From positions 1,874,444-1,938,443 of the forward strand of contig NZ_LT977070.1 of the NCBI RefSeq assembly GCF_900250075.1: a stretch of DNA of 64,000 nucleotides, in the 5' to 3' direction. Source of the stretch: Cupriavidus taiwanensis. GTDB taxonomy: Bacteria; Pseudomonadota; Gammaproteobacteria; Burkholderiales; Burkholderiaceae. Shown in pieces: positions 44,004 to 52,901 of this stretch. A program made the position numbers and the translations under genes. How positions within the stretch are numbered: the stretch's first letter is position 1; the number at the start of each line of letters is the position of its first letter. The notes under the pieces are model-generated. The model was not told where the DNA came from. It saw nothing but the letters and a program-made list of their open reading frames with translations, and made no database searches.

Positions 44004-44882
44004 ATGTGCCGCTGGCTGGCGTACTCGGGCAGATCCGTTGCATTGGAAACGGTGCTGTTCCAGCCGGAACACTCGCTGATCGACCAGAGCCTGAATTCCC
44101 GGCTCGGCCATACCACCACCAACGGCGACGGCTTTGGCGTCGGCTGGTACGGGCGCCATGCCGAGGTGCCGTTCCGCTACCGCTGCCTGCATCCGGCGTG
44201 GAGCGACACCAACCTGCGCGAGACCGCCAGGGCGGTGCGCGCGCCGATGTTCGTGGCGCACGTGCGCGCCGCCACCGGCACGCCGACGCAGGAAACCAAC
44301 TGCCATCCGTTCCGCTTTGGCCGCTGGCTGTTCGTCCACAACGGCCTGATCCGCGACTATCCGCTGGTGCGGCGCGACCTGATGATGGCGGTGGCGCCGC
44401 ACCTGTTCCGCTGGATCGAGGGCTCGACCGATTCCGAGGTGATGTTCTTCCTGGCGCTGACCTTCGGCCTGGAGCGCGATCCGGTCGGCGCGCTGGAGCA
44501 GATGGCCGGCCTGATCGAGGATGTCGGCCTTCGCCACGACGTGCAATTCCCGCTCAACATGACGGTCTGCGTGACCGACGGCCGGCAGATCGTCGCGGTG
44601 CGCTATTCGAGCGAGACCAACTCGCGCTCGCTGTTCCACAGCACCTCGTTCCGGCAGTTGCGCGAGCTCTATCCGGACGACCCGCGCATCGCTGCCGCGG
44701 GCGACGATGCCTTCCTGGTCCTGTCGGAGCCGCTGATCGACGTGCAGGGCGTGTGGGAGGAGATTCCCGAGGGCACCATCCTGGTTGCGCGCGGCGGCGA
44801 GATCGACCGCCACCGCTTCGTGCCGCGCCTGCCGAGCCAGCCGGCATTGCACGTGGTTCAGGGCAACGCGGCCGCGGGCTGA
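44004..44882 (+). CDS. Class II glutamine amidotransferase (YafJ-like)
   Basis: A 292-residue Ntn-type amidotransferase. The protein starts MCRWLAYSGR, so Cys2 becomes the N-terminal nucleophile after Met removal. Downstream marks are LGHTTTNGDGFGVGWYG, VAHVRAATGTPTQETNCHPF (glutamine binding) and FVHNGLIRDYPLVRRDL (oxyanion hole Asn-Gly). The single-domain length fits the YafJ group, whose acceptor is unknown; the EgtC enzyme of ergothioneine synthesis is a relative, but no egt genes are adjacent. AGGAGG is 6 bases before the ATG, a strong site. Confidence 0.9.
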   Translation: MCRWLAYSGRSVALETVLFQPEHSLIDQSLNSRLGHTTTNGDGFGVGWYGRHAEVPFRYRCLHPAWSDTNLRETARAVRAPMFVAHVRAATGTPTQETNCHPFRFGRWLFVHNGLIRDYPLVRRDLMMAVAPHLFRWIEGSTDSEVMFFLALTFGLERDPVGALEQMAGLIEDVGLRHDVQFPLNMTVCVTDGRQIVAVRYSSETNSRSLFHSTSFRQLRELYPDDPRIAAAGDDAFLVLSEPLIDVQGVWEEIPEGTILVARGGEIDRHRFVPRLPSQPALHVVQGNAAAG

Positions 44883-44913
44883 GGGTCGCGGGCCCGGCAG
44901 CACCACGCAAGCC

Positions 44914-47346
44914 TCAGGGGCACGCCAGCGCGGCGGCGGCATACAGCAGCAGCGCCACCAGCACCACCACGGTAAAGCCCGCGTGGATCGCCAGCAGCGT
45001 GGCCAGCACCGCCGCCACCACCGAGGCGCAGGCGTTGATGCCCCAGGCCCACGGCACCAGCTTGTCGTCGCGCGCGGCGAGGCCGGACAGCCCGAGCGGG
45101 AACGGCATCCCCATCAGGAAGGCCAGCGGCGCGATCAGTGCCACCGCAACGGCGACCCGGGCGGGATCCGGCCAGGCAATCAGCAGCGGGAACACCTCAG
45201 GCAGCGCCACCAGGTAGAGCATCGCCACGGCACACACGCCGCCGATTGCCAGCGCCACCTGGCGCCGGCCGCGCCCGGGCCCGGCGCGCGCCGGCAGGCG
45301 CGGGGCAAAGCGGCTGCCCAGCCCGGCAAAGCACAGGAACGCGCACAGCACCACCGCCACGGCATAGAGCGGATGGCTCAGGAACAGGATGAATTTCTGG
45401 ATAAAGGCGATCTCGACGAACATGAAGCCAAGGCCGACCGCGACAAAGTAGAAGCCAGTGCGCGCTACTGGCACCAGCGGCACCGATGACGCTGGCGCGC
45501 GCCGCCGCAGCACGCGCAGCGGCACGCCGATCAGCAACAACGCCGCGGCCGTGGCCTGCAGCAGCGTCGCCACCAGCACCGGATAGCCCCAGTCCAGCAA
45601 GGGCAGCCCGCCCTGCGCCTTCAGCGAGATCAGCTCCGGCAGCGTGCGCCATTTGAAGAAGTGGAAGAAGTAGGGCCGGTCGTCGGTGGCGGGCCGCACG
45701 TCGAACTTGTAGCGCGCCAGGAAGCGCTCGCGGTCGGGGCCGAGCAGCGCCTGCGCGGCGGCGTAGAAGTCTGGCTGGTCGAGCACGTTGTAGCGGTTGG
45801 CCGCGCCGGGCCGGATGCCGGGATGGTATTCGACGTCGAACGAGCGCGTGCGGCCGAAGTCGAGCAATGCGCCGATTTCCGCGGGCTGGAAGTCGCCGTG
45901 CTTGACCACCAGCGTGGCCGTCTTCCAGCCGCGCAGCAGCACCAGCCGGCGCGACGGATCGGGCACGCCCGCGCGCGCCATCGCCGCCACGGCGGTGGCG
46001 AACAGTTTCGGGATATCGCGCGGCGGCAGCGAGACCCAGCGCGTGATCGCCAGCAGGCCGCCGGGCCGCAGGTGGCGCAGGTAGGCCTCGAACGCTTCCA
46101 CGGTATAGAGGTAGCTTTCGGAGAGCGCATACAGGCCCGCCGACGAGGTGCTGAAGGAATCCAGCAGCGCCACCTGGATCAGGTCGTAGCGCTGCCGGCT
46201 GGCGGCCAGGAAGCCGCGCGCCTCGCCGACATGCACCTGCACGCCCGCCGCGCTGTACGGCTTGCCCGAGAACGCGCCGAATCGCTCCTGCACCAGCCCG
46301 ATCACCTGCGGGTTCAGCTCGACCGCATCGACCGCGCTGGCGCCGTGGTAGAGCGCCTGCAGCACGTCGGCGCCGGCACCGCTGCCCAGCACCAGCACGC
46401 GTGGCGGCGCCTGCAGCAGGTGATACGGCAGCGCAGAGGTCAGGTCGCCCAGGTAGGCCAGCGGCTCGCGCCGGCCGTCGTAGCGGTTGAGCGCGCTCAG
46501 GCCGTCGCCGTCGGTCAACACGGCAAGCTGCGGCGGCGGTTCCGCGGTGGCATTCAGGCTGAGCCCGGGCGCATGGCGCAGCGGAATCGCCGGACTCTCG
46601 ACTACCGTGATCAGCCCCAGCGGACTGGAGTGCTGCGCCACCACGCGCGCGTCGCCGATGCGCAGCAGCTGGCTCAATTCCTTGTAATCCGACGGCCGCA
46701 ACGCCATCCAGCTGCCCGGGATGGCCGCGGGTAAGGCTGCCGCCGCCAGCAGCAGCGCCGGCAGCCACGGGCGATGCCAGCGGCATTCCATGCAGGCCAG
46801 CGCCGCGGCCGCCATGCCCGTCATGCTGACCAGGCGCAGGGCGTCGATGGGGGCCAGCATGAACAGCGCGGCGATGATGCCCAGGCTACCCAGCCCGGCG
46901 CCGAGGATGTCGAAGCTGTAGAGCCGGGGTACCTGCAGCGGGAAGCGGGCAAAGGCCAGGCACACGCTGGTCGCCGCGCACAGGAAGGGCACGAACAGCA
47001 GCAGGTAGATCGCCACCAGGCGCAGCGGCTGCGTCGGTTCCCACAGGATTTCCAGCGGGTTGAAGCCGACGCGCTGCGCCAGCTCGAAGCAGGCCAGGGC
47101 GCTGATGCCGAACAGCAGCGCGCCGCCGGCAAACACCGGCACGAAATGCCGCACCAGCCCCGGCTGCGCCAGTGCCACCAGCGCCCCCGCGGCGCCGTAG
47201 CCGAGCAGCGCCACGCTGATCATCATGTAGGCGAAGTGATGCCACAGGATGATCGAAAGCAGCCGCATCAGCAGGATTTCATAACCCAGCGCGGCGGCCG
47301 AGAGCAGGGCCAGGGCAAACAGCGGCGGGCGTGGCATCGCGTTCAT
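44914..47346 (-). CDS. Large membrane protein with internal SAM-methyltransferase/spermidine-synthase-like domain
   Basis: An 810-residue protein with a different domain order from the one at 32.8 kb: about six membrane segments at the N-terminus (FALALLSAAALGYEILLMRL; YMMISVALLGYGAAGALVAL), a central Rossmann domain (RVLVLGSGAGADVLQALYHG; DAVELNPQVIGLV; YDLIQVALLDSFSTSSAGLY; LRPGGLLAITRWV), then about six more helices (FYFVAVGLGFMFVEIAFIQK). The GLGFMFVEIAFIQ motif recurs in a family of unknown function annotated as spermidine-synthase-like. Substrate unknown. It follows the methyltransferase pcm by 30 bases on the same strand. Confidence 0.8.
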   Translation of the reverse strand: MNAMPRPPLFALALLSAAALGYEILLMRLLSIILWHHFAYMMISVALLGYGAAGALVALAQPGLVRHFVPVFAGGALLFGISALACFELAQRVGFNPLEILWEPTQPLRLVAIYLLLFVPFLCAATSVCLAFARFPLQVPRLYSFDILGAGLGSLGIIAALFMLAPIDALRLVSMTGMAAAALACMECRWHRPWLPALLLAAAALPAAIPGSWMALRPSDYKELSQLLRIGDARVVAQHSSPLGLITVVESPAIPLRHAPGLSLNATAEPPPQLAVLTDGDGLSALNRYDGRREPLAYLGDLTSALPYHLLQAPPRVLVLGSGAGADVLQALYHGASAVDAVELNPQVIGLVQERFGAFSGKPYSAAGVQVHVGEARGFLAASRQRYDLIQVALLDSFSTSSAGLYALSESYLYTVEAFEAYLRHLRPGGLLAITRWVSLPPRDIPKLFATAVAAMARAGVPDPSRRLVLLRGWKTATLVVKHGDFQPAEIGALLDFGRTRSFDVEYHPGIRPGAANRYNVLDQPDFYAAAQALLGPDRERFLARYKFDVRPATDDRPYFFHFFKWRTLPELISLKAQGGLPLLDWGYPVLVATLLQATAAALLLIGVPLRVLRRRAPASSVPLVPVARTGFYFVAVGLGFMFVEIAFIQKFILFLSHPLYAVAVVLCAFLCFAGLGSRFAPRLPARAGPGRGRRQVALAIGGVCAVAMLYLVALPEVFPLLIAWPDPARVAVAVALIAPLAFLMGMPFPLGLSGLAARDDKLVPWAWGINACASVVAAVLATLLAIHAGFTVVVLVALLLYAAAALACP

Positions 47347-47376
47347 CGCGTGGGGTGTCCCGCCGGGTGCCGCGCC

Positions 47377-48180
47377 TCAGTGCTTGCCGACCAGCGGCAC
47401 GAAGCGCACCGGCAGGATCTGCCGGGTGCTGACGCTGCCGTCCGCGGACTTTTCGACCAGCAGCAGGTACTGCGTCAGGAACTGCGCGCCCACCGGGATC
47501 ACCATGCGCCCGCCCGGCTTGAGCTGCCGGATCAGCGGCGGCGGCACGTGGCTGGCCGCGGCGGTGACGACGATGGCGTCATAGGGGGCATGCTCGTCCC
47601 AGCCGTAGTAGCCGTCGCCCACCTTGCACGCCACCTGCCGGTAGGCCAGCCGCTGCAGGCGCTCGCAGGCCTGGCGCCCGAGCGGCTCGATGATCTCGAT
47701 GGTATAGACCGCGCGCGCCAGCTTGCTCAGCACCGCGGCCTGGTAGCCGGAGCCGGTGCCGATCTCGAGCACGCTGTCGCCCGGCTGGACCCGCAGCAGA
47801 TCGGTCATCAGCGCCACGATATACGGCTGCGAAATGGTCTGGCCATGGCCGATCGGCAGCGGCCGGTTTTCGTAGGCGTGCGGTTTCTGCGGGTCCGGCA
47901 CGAACTCATGGCGGGGCACCTGACCCATCACGGCCATCACGCCGGGGGCGATGCCGTGGCTGCGGTTGGGCACGCCGGCGCCGGCGTCGATCGCCGCAAT
48001 CTCGCTGACCATCTCCGCGCGCTGCTTCTGCCGTGCGTCGTCGGCCGCGCGGCACAATCCGGCCGATGCCATGGCGGCAACGGCGAGCAAGGCGAGCAAG
48101 GCGAGCAAGACGATAGAGGGATGACGGGCGAACGGCTGCACGATGGGACCCCCGGGGAACCTACCGTCATCGTAGGTCAT
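47377..48180 (-). CDS. pcm: Protein-L-isoaspartate O-methyltransferase with N-terminal signal/anchor
   Basis: A 267-residue enzyme. Residues ~50-267 form a complete PCMT domain: HEFVPDPQKPHAYENRPLPI, the GHGQTISQPYIVALM substrate loop, the SAM loop VLEIGTGSGYQAAVL, and VTAAASHVPPPLIRQLKPGG with RMVIPVG after it. PCMT repairs isoaspartyl residues. Before the domain lies a strong hydrophobic segment (about residues 20-45, ending CRA-ADD) typical of a Sec signal peptide, so the protein is predicted to be exported or anchored. ATG 48180 is used; a TTG at 48201 in frame is less likely. A three-copy 9-bp repeat codes the hydrophobic core. Confidence 0.87.
   Translation of the reverse strand: MTYDDGRFPGGPIVQPFARHPSIVLLALLALLAVAAMASAGLCRAADDARQKQRAEMVSEIAAIDAGAGVPNRSHGIAPGVMAVMGQVPRHEFVPDPQKPHAYENRPLPIGHGQTISQPYIVALMTDLLRVQPGDSVLEIGTGSGYQAAVLSKLARAVYTIEIIEPLGRQACERLQRLAYRQVACKVGDGYYGWDEHAPYDAIVVTAAASHVPPPLIRQLKPGGRMVIPVGAQFLTQYLLLVEKSADGSVSTRQILPVRFVPLVGKH
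48083..48109 (-). repeat. 9-bp tandem repeat coding the pcm signal-peptide core
   Basis: GCGAGCAAG occurs three times head to tail on the plus strand. Read in the pcm frame on the minus strand it codes Leu-Leu-Ala three times, inside the hydrophobic core. Gain or loss of a copy would lengthen or shorten the core by three residues without frameshift. Confidence 0.9.
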
Positions 48181-48244
48181 CGCTTGCCCCGGCGCCGGCA
48201 AGTGGCAAACGAGGCGCTTGCGGGCGCTCGGCGCCCCGGGCGGG

Positions 48245-51037
48245 CTAGCCCGCGATCAGCTTGAGTCCGGCCGGCAACGCCTCGCCGAAGACCCGTCCCT
48301 CGTCCGCGGCGTCGAGTTCGACTACCTCGCGCACCATCGCGATCCAGCCCGGCGGCGCGTTGGCGGCCTCCAGCCGGCGCACCACGTTCGCGCGCAACTC
48401 GTCGGGCAGGTCGCGGGTGCGGTCGCCGGTCATGCGTGCGATCTGCACCGCGGCGAACGCGGCCGGCTCGACCTTTTTCCAGTCGAGCGCCAGGATGGCG
48501 TCCAGCCACTGGCCGGCGGTGTCGGCCGGCACCACGCTGTGGGCGCTGCCGTAGAACGGCATGCGGGCGCCGATGCGGCCCACCGCCCACCAGCCCTGGT
48601 TGTTCTCGGAGGGTTTGCGCAGCCGGGTCAGCAGCCAGCCGGCCAGCTCGGTCTTGGCGTCGACCGGCAGGCGCTCGAGCGAGCCGGCCAGCCGGACCAT
48701 GTCGGCATAGCCGCCACGGGTGGGCCCGGCCGGCTTCTTGAAGTGCGCGCTGCCCGGCGGCTGCAGGTAGAAGGCCATGTCTTCCAGCAGGCGCAGCTGC
48801 GCGCTTTCGTCAAGCCCGCCGGCGGCGCGCCGCCACAGCGTCCACCATTCCGACCAGTTCTGGCTTTCGTTGACGTACTGGATGCCGTGGTCGTACTGCG
48901 ACCACAGCTGCGCGACGCGCCATTCGTCGAGCGGGTAGCCAAAGCCGGGGCGCACGCAATAGCCCGCCAGGTTCAGCCACAGGCGCTCATGGTCCGCGGT
49001 GCGGCGGCGGCGCCTGGCGCGTTCCCACAAGGCGCCGAACAGCTCGCGCAGCAGCGTGCTGTCCCACTGCTCGCGCGCACCCAGGATCTGCTCCAGCTGC
49101 GCACGCAGGCGCTTGACCTCCTTCGGCCCGACCTCCTGCGAGCGCGCGCCGAAGGTGCGGTCGATCAACTCCAATGCCTGCGGCAGAGACGGATGGGCCG
49201 TTGGCGCCGGCGGCGCCGGCGCGGCGTCGTTGCCGCGCAACTGGAACTCCAGGCGCCAGCGCTGCGCGGCATCGCCGGTGTTGATGCAGTGGACTTCGAG
49301 CGTGCCGACTTCGGTCAGCGACGTGGTGATCTGCACCGGCGTTTCGCGCGGGCCGCCGGCGCCGCGCGTCGGCACCACGGTGGCGATCGGCGGCAGGCGC
49401 ACGAAGTCGCCGCCGGACAGGTCGGTCAGCGCGCCGGCCCGGTAGGGCGTCTCGGCCACCGATGACACCAGGTGGAACTGCACCGGGTGGCCCAGCCGCA
49501 AGGCGAAGGTGCGGTCGCTGAGGTGGATTTCGTGGCCTTCCTCGGTGCCGCGCGGCAGCAGGCAGATCCCTTGCTGGCCGGTGGCGCCGTCGTCGAGCAC
49601 CAGGAAATAGCTGCGCGCCGAGCCGCCGCCGATGCGCGGTGCCTGGCCGGCGCGTGCGCGCGCATACGCGACCGCGCCGCGCGCCACGGCAATGTCGGGA
49701 TCGGCGTTGTGCAGCACCTGCAGCGGCGCGCCGCGCCAGCCGCCGAGCGTGTCGGCGATGCGGTCGGCCAGCGCCTGCGCGCGGAACACGCCGCCGTTGA
49801 GCAGCAGGGTGTCGGGCACCGGCAGGGCATCGACCGGCGCATCCTCCATGCCGAGCGCGGCACGGGCCTGCGCCGCGTGCTGGCCGAGGAAGGCGGCGAC
49901 GTGGCGGGTCACGGCGGGATCGGCGGCATAGGGCAGTCCGAACTCGACGATGGCGCCGCGCGCGCGCCGGGGACGTTCGCTGGCCGGCACGTTGGGGAAA
50001 AAGCCGTCGACCACCAGCTGCTCGACTTCCTGCCGCGTCAACTGCACCGAGCGCGCGCCGCCGACCAGCCGGGAACCCGCGCCCAGCAGCGTCACGTTGA
50101 CGGCATCGGGCGCGTCCGCGCCCAGCAGTTGTTCCTTGGCGGCGCGGCAGCGCGCCACCAGCTGCGACAGGCTCGCGGCCGACAGGCGCGGCTGCGCCGG
50201 CTCTGCCTTGCCCAGGCGCGCTTCGACCTGATGCGCCAGCCCCAGGTCCATGTTGTCGCCGCCGAGCATCAGATGGTTGCCCACGCCGATACGGGTCAGC
50301 TGCGGCTGCCCGTCCTGCATCGCCACGCGGATCAGCGTGAGGTCGGTGGTGCCGCCGCCGACGTCGCAGATCAGCACCAGCCGGGTTTGCGCGAGGTCCT
50401 GCTCCAGCGTGTGGCGATGGTGGAACAGCCAGTCGTAGAGCGCGGCCTGCGGCTCTTCCAGCAGCCGCAGCGCGGGCAGGCCCGCCAGGCGCGCGGCTTC
50501 CAGCGTCAGCGCGCGCGCGCCCTCGTCGAACGAGGCCGGCACGGTCAGCACCACGTCCTGCTGTTCGAGCGGCGCCTCGGGGAAGCGGTGATTCCAGGCC
50601 GCGCAGACGTAGCCGAGATAGCTGGCGCTGGCGACCACCGGCGAAATCTTGTCGAGATCCTCCTCGCCGCCCCAGGGCAGGATCGGCGCGGTGCGGTCGA
50701 CCGAGGCATGCGACAGCCAGCTCTTGGCGCTGGCCACCAGCCGGCCCGGCACCTGCGCGCCCAGCGTCGCCGCCAGGCGGCCGAACACGGTGCGGCGCGC
50801 GGCCGCGCTGGCGGCCGATTGCCAGGGCAGCTGCAGGTCATCGCCATTGAGCTCGCCCGGGGCCGCGTGGTAGCGCACCGACGGCAGCAGGGGGCGGGCC
50901 GCGACCTCGCCCGGCGCGACCAGCTGGTCGATGTCGAACACGCGGATATCGTCGGAGCCGGCCCTGGCGTAGGCCACCACCGTGTTGCTGGTGCCAAGGT
51001 CGATGCCGACGATGTATTGCTTCATCGACTGCTTCAT
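48245..51037 (-). CDS. Large Hsp70-family ATPase with C-terminal DUF3731
   Basis: A ~930-residue Hsp70 relative. The nucleotide-binding domain is recognisable: QYIVGIDLGTSNTVVAYA (phosphate 1), VVLTVPASFDEGARALTLEA, LRLLEEPQAALYDW (connect 1) and LVLICDVGGGTTDLTLIRV (phosphate 2). The adenosine motif is the divergent LLLNGGVFRAQAL. After a beta-rich region comes a helical C-terminus of about 300 residues (RLRAQLEQILGAREQWDSTL; WLNLAGYCVRPGFGYPLDEW; WWAVGRIGARMPFYGSAHS) that I recognise as DUF3731. It is the third gene of a DUF2760-Hsp70-Hsp70 operon. Starts at 51061 or 51025 are also possible. Clients and function are unknown. Confidence 0.86.
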   Translation of the reverse strand: MKQSMKQYIVGIDLGTSNTVVAYARAGSDDIRVFDIDQLVAPGEVAARPLLPSVRYHAAPGELNGDDLQLPWQSAASAAARRTVFGRLAATLGAQVPGRLVASAKSWLSHASVDRTAPILPWGGEEDLDKISPVVASASYLGYVCAAWNHRFPEAPLEQQDVVLTVPASFDEGARALTLEAARLAGLPALRLLEEPQAALYDWLFHHRHTLEQDLAQTRLVLICDVGGGTTDLTLIRVAMQDGQPQLTRIGVGNHLMLGGDNMDLGLAHQVEARLGKAEPAQPRLSAASLSQLVARCRAAKEQLLGADAPDAVNVTLLGAGSRLVGGARSVQLTRQEVEQLVVDGFFPNVPASERPRRARGAIVEFGLPYAADPAVTRHVAAFLGQHAAQARAALGMEDAPVDALPVPDTLLLNGGVFRAQALADRIADTLGGWRGAPLQVLHNADPDIAVARGAVAYARARAGQAPRIGGGSARSYFLVLDDGATGQQGICLLPRGTEEGHEIHLSDRTFALRLGHPVQFHLVSSVAETPYRAGALTDLSGGDFVRLPPIATVVPTRGAGGPRETPVQITTSLTEVGTLEVHCINTGDAAQRWRLEFQLRGNDAAPAPPAPTAHPSLPQALELIDRTFGARSQEVGPKEVKRLRAQLEQILGAREQWDSTLLRELFGALWERARRRRRTADHERLWLNLAGYCVRPGFGYPLDEWRVAQLWSQYDHGIQYVNESQNWSEWWTLWRRAAGGLDESAQLRLLEDMAFYLQPPGSAHFKKPAGPTRGGYADMVRLAGSLERLPVDAKTELAGWLLTRLRKPSENNQGWWAVGRIGARMPFYGSAHSVVPADTAGQWLDAILALDWKKVEPAAFAAVQIARMTGDRTRDLPDELRANVVRRLEAANAPPGWIAMVREVVELDAADEGRVFGEALPAGLKLIAG

Positions 51038-51053
51038 CGCCGCTGCCGCGGCT

Positions 51054-52901
51054 TCAGGCATCGGCGTTGCCGCGCACGTCGAATTGCACCTTCCAGCGTT
51101 CGCCGCTGCCACGCGGCACCGCCTCGAGCTCCAGCGTGCCGGCCTCGGTCACGCGCGCATGCAGCCTGACCGGCACCACTTCGCCGGCGGTGCGGCCTTC
51201 GGCGGGCAGCGTCGCCTGGATTTCTTCCAGTTCCTGCAGTTCCTCCGGCCCCCAGAAGTCGAGCAGGGTGCCGACCTGGTCCTGGCGCCGCACGGATGAG
51301 CCGAAGAAGCGGAAATGCACCGGTTCGCCCACCACCAGGCCGAATTCCTGCGGCGGCAGCTCGGCCTCGGTGCCTTCTTCCATGCCGAACGGGGCCACGC
51401 ACAGCGCCTGGACCGGCGGCTCGAAGCCCGGCACGGCGGGCATCGACGATTCCACCGCGACGTAGTAGGCGCGTGCGGTGCCGCCGCGGATGCGCACGCC
51501 CTTGCCGCGCCGCACATAGCCGTAATAGGCGGCGCCGCGCGCCACCGCCAGGTCCAGTTCGGCACCATCGAGCAGTCGCGCCGGGGCCGCGCCCTCGGCA
51601 GCGAGCCAGCCGTTGAGCGTCTGCAGGATGCGTTCGACCAGCAGGCCCGACTTGAACACGCCGCCGTTGAACAGCACGGCGGTGGGGCGCAGGAAGCTGG
51701 CGCCTTCCGGCTGCGCGGCCTGAAGGCCTTCGATCTCGGCCAGCGCGCCTGCTTGCCGGCCCAGGAACGCCGCCAGGTGGCGCGTGATGGCCGCGTCCTG
51801 CGCGTAGGGCAGGCCCAGCTGCGTCAGGCCGGCACGGGCCCGGGTGACCGGGCGCGCCGAGGCGGCGACTTGCGGGAAGAACCCTTCGAGGATGGTCTGG
51901 GTCAGTTCGGCGCGGGTCAGCTCGGTGCGGATCGAGCCGCCGATCAGCTTCGCGCCGCGGCTGGGCACGACCAGCGGCACGCTGTCGGTGGCCGGGTCGG
52001 TCAGCAGCGTTTCCTTGGCGGCGCGGCAGGCGTAGGTCAGCGCGCGCAGTTGCCACGGGTCGGCCTGCGTGCCCTGCGCCGCCAGCTTGCGCGCGACCAC
52101 GTGCGCCAGCGCCAGGTCCATGTTGTCGCCGCCCAGCAGGATATGGTCGCCGACCGCGATGCGGTGCAGTTCCAGGTTGCCGTCACGCTCGATCACCGCA
52201 ATCAGCGACAGGTCGGTGGTACCGCCGCCGACATCCACCACCAGGATGATGTCGCCCACCTTGACCTGCTTGCGCCATTGGCCGGCGCTTTTCTGGATCC
52301 AGCTGTAGAGCGCGGCCTGCGGCTCCTCGAGCAGGGTCATGCGGGCATAGCCGGCCGCCGCGGCGGCCTCGGCGGTGAGTTCGCGCGCGGCAGGATCGAA
52401 CGACGCGGGGATCGTCACGGTGATGTCCTGCTCGCCGAACGGCGCGTCGGGATGGGCCTGGTCCCACGCTTCGCGCAGGTGCGTCAGGTAGCGCACCGAA
52501 GCCTCCAGCGGCGATACGCGCGGCACTTCGGGCGGCGCGTCGGCGGGCAGGATCGCCGCGCGGCGGTCGACCCCGGGATGGCACAGCCAGCTCTTGGCGC
52601 TGGACACCAGCCGGATCGGCGTGCCCGCGCCACGGCTGCGCGCCATCTCGCCGACCGCGAAGTCGCGCGTGGTGCTCCAGGGCAGGTTCAGGTCGCCCGG
52701 CGCCAGTTCGCTTTCATGCGGCAGGTACAGGAACGAGGGCAGCAGGTCGAGGTCCTCGACCGCGCCGGGCGCGGTCAGCTGCGTGACCGGCAGCACGCGC
52801 TGGCTGGTCTTCTCGCCATCGCTGGCGGCCAGGTCGACGTAGGAGACCGCGCTGTGGGTGGTGCCCAGGTCGATGCCGATTGCATAGCGGGCCTCGCTCA
52901 T
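51054..52901 (-). CDS. Hsp70-family ATPase of the DUF2760 operon
   Basis: A 615-residue Hsp70 relative: YAIGIDLGTTHSAVSYVDLA (phosphate 1), ITVTIPASFDPAARELTAEA, MTLLEEPQAALYSWIQKSAG, ILVVDVGGGTTDLSLIAV (phosphate 2), and AVLFNGGVFKSGLLVERI in place of the usual VGGSTR-type adenosine motif. The C-terminal part is beta-rich (EFGLVVGEPVHFRFFGSS; VRLHARVTEAGTLELEAVP) and lacks the usual helical lid of DnaK. DnaJ and GrpE genes are absent nearby. Starts with ATG overlapping the DUF2760 stop by four bases; the larger Hsp70 follows directly. Confidence 0.9.
   Translation of the reverse strand: MSEARYAIGIDLGTTHSAVSYVDLAASDGEKTSQRVLPVTQLTAPGAVEDLDLLPSFLYLPHESELAPGDLNLPWSTTRDFAVGEMARSRGAGTPIRLVSSAKSWLCHPGVDRRAAILPADAPPEVPRVSPLEASVRYLTHLREAWDQAHPDAPFGEQDITVTIPASFDPAARELTAEAAAAAGYARMTLLEEPQAALYSWIQKSAGQWRKQVKVGDIILVVDVGGGTTDLSLIAVIERDGNLELHRIAVGDHILLGGDNMDLALAHVVARKLAAQGTQADPWQLRALTYACRAAKETLLTDPATDSVPLVVPSRGAKLIGGSIRTELTRAELTQTILEGFFPQVAASARPVTRARAGLTQLGLPYAQDAAITRHLAAFLGRQAGALAEIEGLQAAQPEGASFLRPTAVLFNGGVFKSGLLVERILQTLNGWLAAEGAAPARLLDGAELDLAVARGAAYYGYVRRGKGVRIRGGTARAYYVAVESSMPAVPGFEPPVQALCVAPFGMEEGTEAELPPQEFGLVVGEPVHFRFFGSSVRRQDQVGTLLDFWGPEELQELEEIQATLPAEGRTAGEVVPVRLHARVTEAGTLELEAVPRGSGERWKVQFDVRGNADA

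Noticed and set aside
48181..48201. TTG start for pcm seven codons upstream of ATG 48180
   Set aside because: ATG 48180 already gives a complete signal peptide; a TTG start would need extra evidence such as a ribosome site, which is not seen.
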